From positions 3,596,001 through 3,660,000 of the forward strand of contig NZ_JACHML010000001.1 in assembly GCF_014208045.1 (NCBI RefSeq): DNA of 64,000 nucleotides. The letters run 5' to 3'. Source of the DNA: Microbacterium thalassium. Its GTDB lineage: Bacteria; Actinomycetota; Actinomycetes; Actinomycetales; Microbacteriaceae. The notes under the pieces are model-generated. The model ran no database searches and had not been told where the DNA came from. It worked only from the letters and a program-made list of their open reading frames with translations. Positions 59,603-64,000 of the stretch are shown here, piece by piece. Numbering within the stretch: position 1 is the stretch's first letter; every line of letters starts with the position of its first letter. A program made the position numbers and the translations under genes.

Positions 59603-60052
59603 GTGAAGGAGAACGCGAAGGAGCGGCTCAAGAGCGCCACCCTCTACGAGGACATGGGCTTCCTCCTCACACGCTCCCGCGCCGTGTGGGTCGCGCGCGA
59701 CCGAGCCTTCTTCGCCGAGTTCGGCCTCAACGGCCGCCTGTACGCGGTGCTGTCCCTGGCGGCCTCGGGAGAGAATCCGACGCAGCGCGAACTCGCCGAC
59801 TTCCTGCGCCTGGACGCGAGTCAGATCGTCGCGCTGATCGACGACCTCGAACAGCGCGGCTACGTCGAACGACGCAGCTCGCCCACGGACCGCCGAACGA
59901 ACATCATCGTCGCGACCGACGCCGGCAGGCAGGTGCACGGCGAAGCCCGCGCAGCAGCTCGCGACGGCGAGCAGAGCATGGGGCCGAGCCTGAACGCCGA
60001 AGACCGGGCGACGCTGCTCGCCCTGCTTCAGCGCGTCGCCTTCGAGGAGTGA
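59603..60052 (+). CDS. MarR-family regulator of the acyl-CoA/ABC genes
   Basis: 149 residues. Winged helix NPTQRELADFLRLDASQIVALIDDLEQRGYVERRSSPTDRRTNIIVATDAGRQ. GTG 59603 has GAAGGG 7 nt upstream; GTG 59585 is possible. It sits between the ligase/dehydrogenase unit and the ABC operon, and sites of the form RTTGA-N5-TCAAY occur in both promoters, so it is the likely repressor of both, perhaps released by an acyl-CoA or aromatic ligand. Confidence 0.9.
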   Translation: MKENAKERLKSATLYEDMGFLLTRSRAVWVARDRAFFAEFGLNGRLYAVLSLAASGENPTQRELADFLRLDASQIVALIDDLEQRGYVERRSSPTDRRTNIIVATDAGRQVHGEARAAARDGEQSMGPSLNAEDRATLLALLQRVAFEE

Positions 60053-60188
60053 TCGGCGAGCCCGTCCGGGCTCGGCCGTCGTGAGCTTCTCCCCCCCCCC
60101 GCGGGCGGACATCCGCCCCGGAGTTCCCGCCTGCCCGCCTACGCGACGAGGCGCGAACAGTCAACATGATTCCAGTCAGCGGGATTTG

Positions 60189-60218
60189 ATTGACATCTTC
60201 AATGATGTCGGTTACGTT
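60189..60218 (+). promoter_or_regulatory. Promoter of ABC operon with MarR-type operator, site 2
   Basis: ATTGACATCTTCAAT (60189-60203) contains TTGACA at 60190-60195 as the -35; TACGTT at 60213-60218 is a TAnnnT -10 after a 17-bp spacer. Binding there would block RNA polymerase directly. Confidence 0.65.
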
Positions 60219-60235
60219 CATGGTGTCGCCAGATC

Positions 60236-60250
60236 GTTGACACATTCAAC
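60236..60250. promoter_or_regulatory. MarR-type operator, site 3
   Basis: GTTGACACATTCAAC, a perfect RTTGA-N5-TCAAY palindrome 47 bp (centre to centre) after site 2 and downstream of the predicted transcription start. Confidence 0.6.
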
Positions 60251-60292
60251 GTTCGGCGGCAGGAGCCCGATACGAGGTTCACAACGACGTGG

Positions 60293-61087
60293 ATGGGATT
60301 GGCAGTGCTTGAGTTCCAGCATCTATCGGTGCGATACGGCGCCGGAGTCGAGGCCCTTCGGGACGCGACGCTGAGCCTCGCCGAGGGGCGTGTGACGGCG
60401 ATCATCGGCGGAAACGGCGCCGGCAAGAGCACGATGCTGCGCGCCGCGAGCGGTCTCCTGGGCTTCCACGGGGGGACGATCACCGACGGCGACGTCCTGC
60501 TCGGGGGAGACCCCATCAGCAAGCTCAGCGCCGCGAAGATCGTGGAGCTCGGCGTGGTGCACGTACCGGAGGGTCGCCGGGTCTTCGGCGATCTCACCGT
60601 CATCGACAACCTGCGCGCGGGGGCTGCGACCGTCAAGAGCGGGCGCAAGCGCGATCAGAAGCTCGCCGAGGTGCTGGAGCTGTTCCCGATCCTCGCCGAG
60701 CGCCGGAACCAGCGCGCCGGCCTGCTCTCGGGCGGCCAGCAGCAGATGCTCGCGATCAGCCGGGGGATGATGAGCTCTCCGAAGGTCATCCTGCTCGATG
60801 AGCCGACGCTCGGCCTCGCTCCCCAGACGGTCGAGCAGGTCGCCTCGGTCATCACACAGATCAATGCGCTCGGAATCACCGTGGGGGTCGTGGAGCAGAA
60901 CGCCGCCATGGCCCTGCGGATCTCCGACTACGGCTACGTCATCGAGCAGGGTCACGTCGTGCTCGAAGACGAGGCCGCGCCCCTGCGCGACTCCCCCGAC
61001 GTGCAGAAGCTCTTCCTCGGCGGCGATGCCGTCGAAACGGAGTCCGAAGCCCACGAATACAAGACACTCTCGAGGTGGTCGGCATGA
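60293..61087 (+). CDS. livF: Branched-chain-type ABC transporter ATP-binding protein
   Basis: 264 residues. Walker A is GGNGAGKST, the signature LLSGGQQQMLAISR and Walker B KVILLDEPTLGLAP, the LivF pattern. First gene of a liv-type operon (F-G-H-M-J). ATG 60293 has no good SD; GTG 60305, four codons in, is also possible. With LivG it powers import by LivH/LivM. Confidence 0.93.
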   Translation: MGLAVLEFQHLSVRYGAGVEALRDATLSLAEGRVTAIIGGNGAGKSTMLRAASGLLGFHGGTITDGDVLLGGDPISKLSAAKIVELGVVHVPEGRRVFGDLTVIDNLRAGAATVKSGRKRDQKLAEVLELFPILAERRNQRAGLLSGGQQQMLAISRGMMSSPKVILLDEPTLGLAPQTVEQVASVITQINALGITVGVVEQNAAMALRISDYGYVIEQGHVVLEDEAAPLRDSPDVQKLFLGGDAVETESEAHEYKTLSRWSA

Positions 61088-61914
61088 GCCCCCGCACCCT
61101 CAAGGTCCAGAACGTCTCGCTCTCGTTCGGCGGCATCAAGGCCCTCTCCGGCCTGTCGTTCACCGTGCAGCCGGGAACGATCCACGCGGTCATCGGCCCG
61201 AACGGGGCCGGCAAGTCGTCGTGCTTCAACGTCATCTCCGGCGTCTACAAGGCCGACGTCGGATCGGTGACGCTCGGCGACGTCGAGCTGCTCGGGATGA
61301 AGCCGCACGTGATCGCCGGGCAGGGGATCGGACGGGCCTTCCAGAACATCGCCCTCGCCCCGCACGAGACGGTCCTCGACAATCTCATGGTCGCGCGCTA
61401 TCGGCTGACCAAGGCGGGGATGCTCTCGACGGGCCTCGGACTTCCCGGTGCGCGGCGCGAGGCACGCATCCATCGGGATCGCGTGCTCGAGATCGCCGAC
61501 TTCGTCGGGCTGAACGACGTGCTGACCACGGATGCGGGACTGCTCTCGTACGGCTGGCGCAAGAAGGTCGAGCTGGCTCGAGCACTCGCGACCGAACCCG
61601 AGATCCTCATGCTCGACGAGCCGGTGGCCGGCATGCCTTCGGGCGAGAAGATGGAGATCGCCGGACTCATCGGGGCGATCCGCGACGCTCTGGGCATCTC
61701 GGTGATGCTCGTCGAGCACGACATGCCGATGGTCATGAGCATCGCCGACCGCGTCACGGTGCTGGACTTCGGGCGTCAGATCGCCGACGGCACCCCCGAC
61801 GAGGTCCAGAACGACCCCCACGTGATCGAGGCGTACCTGGGCACCACGACGGTGGGCGAACAGACCTCGGCGATTGCGACGCGCGTCGTGCGCGGAAAGA
61901 AGGGCAAGCGATGA
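61084..61914 (+). CDS. livG: Branched-chain-type ABC transporter ATP-binding protein
   Basis: 276 residues. Walker A GPNGAGKSS, Q-loop GRAFQNIALAP, Walker B ILMLDEPVAGMPSGE and the switch VEHDMPMVM all fit LivG, though the signature is SYGWRKKVELARAL rather than LSxGxQ. That departure at LSGGQ may make this an asymmetric ATPase pair. Starts ATGA-overlapping the livF stop. Confidence 0.92.
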   Translation: MSPRTLKVQNVSLSFGGIKALSGLSFTVQPGTIHAVIGPNGAGKSSCFNVISGVYKADVGSVTLGDVELLGMKPHVIAGQGIGRAFQNIALAPHETVLDNLMVARYRLTKAGMLSTGLGLPGARREARIHRDRVLEIADFVGLNDVLTTDAGLLSYGWRKKVELARALATEPEILMLDEPVAGMPSGEKMEIAGLIGAIRDALGISVMLVEHDMPMVMSIADRVTVLDFGRQIADGTPDEVQNDPHVIEAYLGTTTVGEQTSAIATRVVRGKKGKR

Positions 61915-62798
61915 ACGTGCTGCAGGTGTTCCTCACCGGCCTCTCGCTCAGCGCGATCTACGCGCTCCTGGCGGTCGGGTTCGTCGTCATCTACAAGGGC
62001 ACCAAGGTCGTGAACCTGGCGCAGGGCGCGGTCATGATGATCGGCGTCTACGTCGTGTTCAAGCTCAACACCGGCCTCGACTTCTGGATCGTCGCGCTGA
62101 TCGGCATCGCCGTGGGAGCCGCGGCAGCGGTCATCATCCAGCTGATCCTTTCCCTGTCGAAGTCGCACGATCACCTCGTCGCGACGATCATCACGATCGC
62201 CATCGACATGATCGTCACCGCGATCCTCCTGGTCGAGATGCGCGACCTGATGCTCTACATCCCCGGACCGTGGGCCGACGCGGTGATCCAGATCGGCGGC
62301 GCCGCCATGCCGGTCGCGCGAGTCGCGGCGTTCGCGACCGCGATCCTGGCCATCGGCGCGTTCTTCGTCGTCTTCCGCTACACGACCTTCGGCGTCCGGA
62401 TGCGGGCGGCCGCGAGCGACCCCGAGACGGCGGCCCTGATGGGTGTCAGCGGACGAAGCGTCGCGCTGTGGTCGTGGGGGATCGGCGGCGGGCTCGCCGT
62501 GATCGCCGGCATCTTCCTCGCCGGGTTCCCGGGGGCGGGCCTTCCTGCTTTCGGAAGCGCGCTCGCGTTCGCCGTCATCCCGGCGATCATCATCGGCGGC
62601 ATGGACTCGGCGGAGGGCGCCATCATCGGTGCTCTCATCGTCGGGTTCACCGAGTCGGTGTCGCGGTATCTCGTCGCCGCCTACGCACCCTGGATGGGCG
62701 AGCAGATCGCCATCGTCGTGCCGTACGTGATCATGCTGATCGTTCTGCTGGTCAGACCGAGCGGCCTCTTCGGATCGAGGGAGATCAGTCGTGTCTAA
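61911..62798 (+). CDS. livH: Branched-chain-type ABC permease
   Basis: 295 residues, about eight membrane helices. The LivH start is FLTGLSLSAIYALLAVGFVVIYKGTKVVNLAQGAVMMIGVY, and the EAA-like loop includes GVRMRAAASDPETAALMGVSGR. It forms the channel with LivM. Overlaps livG as ATGA. Confidence 0.93.
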   Translation: MNVLQVFLTGLSLSAIYALLAVGFVVIYKGTKVVNLAQGAVMMIGVYVVFKLNTGLDFWIVALIGIAVGAAAAVIIQLILSLSKSHDHLVATIITIAIDMIVTAILLVEMRDLMLYIPGPWADAVIQIGGAAMPVARVAAFATAILAIGAFFVVFRYTTFGVRMRAAASDPETAALMGVSGRSVALWSWGIGGGLAVIAGIFLAGFPGAGLPAFGSALAFAVIPAIIIGGMDSAEGAIIGALIVGFTESVSRYLVAAYAPWMGEQIAIVVPYVIMLIVLLVRPSGLFGSREISRV

Positions 62799-63960
62799 GT
62801 CATCAGCCCCTGAGCGCGGGGTGGACAAGAAGCGGATGTGGACCCGTTACATCCTGCTTCCGGTGGTCGCCATCGTGCTGCTGTCCATTCCGTTCTTCCA
62901 GCCCCGTGACGTGCAGACGGCGCTCACCAGCGCGGTGGCCTTCGCGATCGCCGCCATCGGACTCACGATCCTCGTCGGCGTCGGCGGGCAGCTCAGCCTC
63001 GCCCACGGTGTCTTCGTCGCGGTCGGAGCCTACGGCTACATCGTGCTCGCCGGCGAGCCGGGTGTGGAGGATCGCTGGGGGCTCGGTCTGCCCCCGGTGC
63101 TCGCCGCGATCGGCGGCGTCGCCCTCGCCGCGCTGCTGGGCTTGATCTTCAGCCCGGTCGCCGCGCGACTCAAGGGGCTCTACCTCGGTATGGCCTCCCT
63201 GGCCCTGATCTTCATCTCGGAGTACGTCTTCACCTACGTCACCCCGCTCACCGGCGGGCTCCAGGGCCGCTCGGTCCAGCAGTTCGACCTCTTCGGCATC
63301 CCGCTGTCGGGATCGACGCCGAAGCTCGAGATCCTCGGCGCGAACATCGACGGCATCGCCCGCCTGTGGTTCATCGCCGTGATCGCCCTCTTCCTGGCGG
63401 TCTGGATCGGTCTGCGCATCGTGCGCGGCCGCCCCGGTCAGGCGCTCCAGCTCGTCCGAGACAACCCCACCGCCGCGGCGGCGATCGGGGTGAACGTGCA
63501 GCACGCCAAGGCGGAGGCGTTCGTCGTCTCGTCGGCCTACGCCGGTGTCGGCGGGGTGTTCGTGGCCCTGTACTCCCAGGTGCTCACTCCCGAGACCTTC
63601 AACATCGTCTTCTCGATCAACTTCCTCGCGATGATCATCATCGGCGGTCTCGGGTCGATCGGCGGCGCCGTGTTCGGCGGGGCGTTCGTCGCCCTGCTCG
63701 CCTTCACGATGAACAAGCTCGGCGGCACCCCGCTCCTGCCGTTCATCGACCAGACCGGCCTCAACGGGATCCCGGGCGGGACGTTCTCGACCATCGTCTT
63801 CGGCGTCATCGTCGTCCTCATCCTCGTGTTCGAGCCCACGGGCGGCGCCGGCATCGTCCGCCGCATCCGGTCTCGTCGCGCCAAGCCTTCCCCAGTGGCA
63901 CCGCCACAGCAATCACACGACACGGACAGTCGGGGAGCTGTCCCCGAAAAAACGAGGTAA
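62791..63960 (+). CDS. livM: Branched-chain-type ABC permease
   Basis: 389 residues. Eight to ten helices with ITILVGVGGQLSLAHGVFVAVGAYGY (LivM signature) and RPGQALQLVRDNPTAAAAIGVNVQHAKAEAFVVSSAYAGVGG, the ATPase-contact loop. GTG 62791 overlaps livH by 8 nt. A charged C-terminal tail extends about 40 residues past the last helix. Confidence 0.92.
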   Translation: MSKSSAPERGVDKKRMWTRYILLPVVAIVLLSIPFFQPRDVQTALTSAVAFAIAAIGLTILVGVGGQLSLAHGVFVAVGAYGYIVLAGEPGVEDRWGLGLPPVLAAIGGVALAALLGLIFSPVAARLKGLYLGMASLALIFISEYVFTYVTPLTGGLQGRSVQQFDLFGIPLSGSTPKLEILGANIDGIARLWFIAVIALFLAVWIGLRIVRGRPGQALQLVRDNPTAAAAIGVNVQHAKAEAFVVSSAYAGVGGVFVALYSQVLTPETFNIVFSINFLAMIIIGGLGSIGGAVFGGAFVALLAFTMNKLGGTPLLPFIDQTGLNGIPGGTFSTIVFGVIVVLILVFEPTGGAGIVRRIRSRRAKPSPVAPPQQSHDTDSRGAVPEKTR

Positions 63961-63965
63961 CACGC

Positions 63966-64000
63966 ATGAACAAGCGCATCATCGCAGGCGTGGCAGCCGC
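63966..64000 (+). CDS. Start of probable ABC substrate-binding protein (partial)
   Basis: Only 11 full codons are inside the window: MNKRIIAGVAA, the start of a signal peptide. By order (after livM) it should be the substrate-binding protein, LivJ-like. ATG 63966 has GAGG about 8 nt upstream. Identity is inferred from position. Confidence 0.6.
   Translation, partial: MNKRIIAGVAA

Noticed and set aside
1..64000. CRISPR arrays, insertion sequences, prophage genes, tRNA and rRNA genes
   Set aside because: Looked for on both strands; no regular repeats, transposase or integrase motifs, CCA-ended cloverleafs or rRNA blocks were found.

Overview
The window is high-GC actinobacterial DNA, most like Microbacteriaceae (Microbacterium or a close relative). 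This rests on the strong G/C third-position bias, the gene content (TM0106-type nuclease/helicase, DUF6153, DUF1918, DUF2207, FrnE-type DsbA, NRDE protein) and many genes that lack a Shine-Dalgarno sequence but have a TAnnnT-like -10 hexamer 6-7 nt before the start codon. It is ordinary chromosome: about 62 genes, densely packed on both strands, with no rRNA, tRNA, insertion sequence, prophage or CRISPR array that I can see.

Layout. 1-5.1 kb: a lipoate-ligase-like protein, a class A penicillin-binding protein, a 56-residue Cys-rich protein and an MFS exporter. 5.2-8.5 kb, minus strand: a methyltransferase and a cluster of a type often linked to copper (F510_1955-type lipoprotein, DUF6153 protein, SHOCT protein) behind a CsoR-like palindrome, then a FrnE-type oxidoreductase with a tiny partner protein. 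8.6-14.4 kb: a nuclease/exonuclease/helicase fusion and NAD+ synthetase. 15-19.5 kb: a divergent phosphopantetheinyl-transferase-like protein, an FAD oxidoreductase, a lipase-maturation-factor protein and a nucleosidase. 19.5-23.7 kb: SbcCD. 25-26.2 kb: a leaderless short ORF ending in a Cys-rich tract, ahead of a winged-helix regulator. 26-35 kb: DNA repair (AlkA-like), iron (siderophore-interacting protein under a DtxR/IdeR box), CoA synthesis (CoaBC), an S9 peptidase and a SigJ-like sigma factor. 35-44 kb: redox enzymes, antiporter, TetR/agmatine deiminase/amidase, SulP transporter. 44-48.7 kb: a CopB-type ATPase under a perfect CsoR-type operator, HAD phosphatase, secreted transglycosylase-like protein. 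48.8-53.9 kb: sugar PTS permease, phosphatase, a candidate structured small RNA, DUF2207 protein. 53.9-56.2 kb: MarR regulator, two paralogous membrane proteins, Hsp20 under CIRCE plus a HAIR-like repeat. 56.3-64 kb: acyl-CoA dehydrogenase, acyl-CoA ligase, MarR regulator and a Liv-type ABC transporter running off the end.

The clearest functional units are regulatory. Two CsoR-like palindromes suggest joint copper control of the SHOCT/DUF6153/F510_1955 cluster and the CopB ATPase 37 kb away. Three copies of RTTGA-N5-TCAAY suggest that the MarR regulator at 59.6 kb controls both the acyl-CoA ligase/dehydrogenase pair and the ABC transporter. The most novel-looking items are the 110-nt structured RNA at 51.9 kb, the leaderless Cys-rich leader ORF at 25.1 kb and a pair of related extragenic palindromes around the amidase gene. 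All functional calls come from reading the sequence; no database search was possible.
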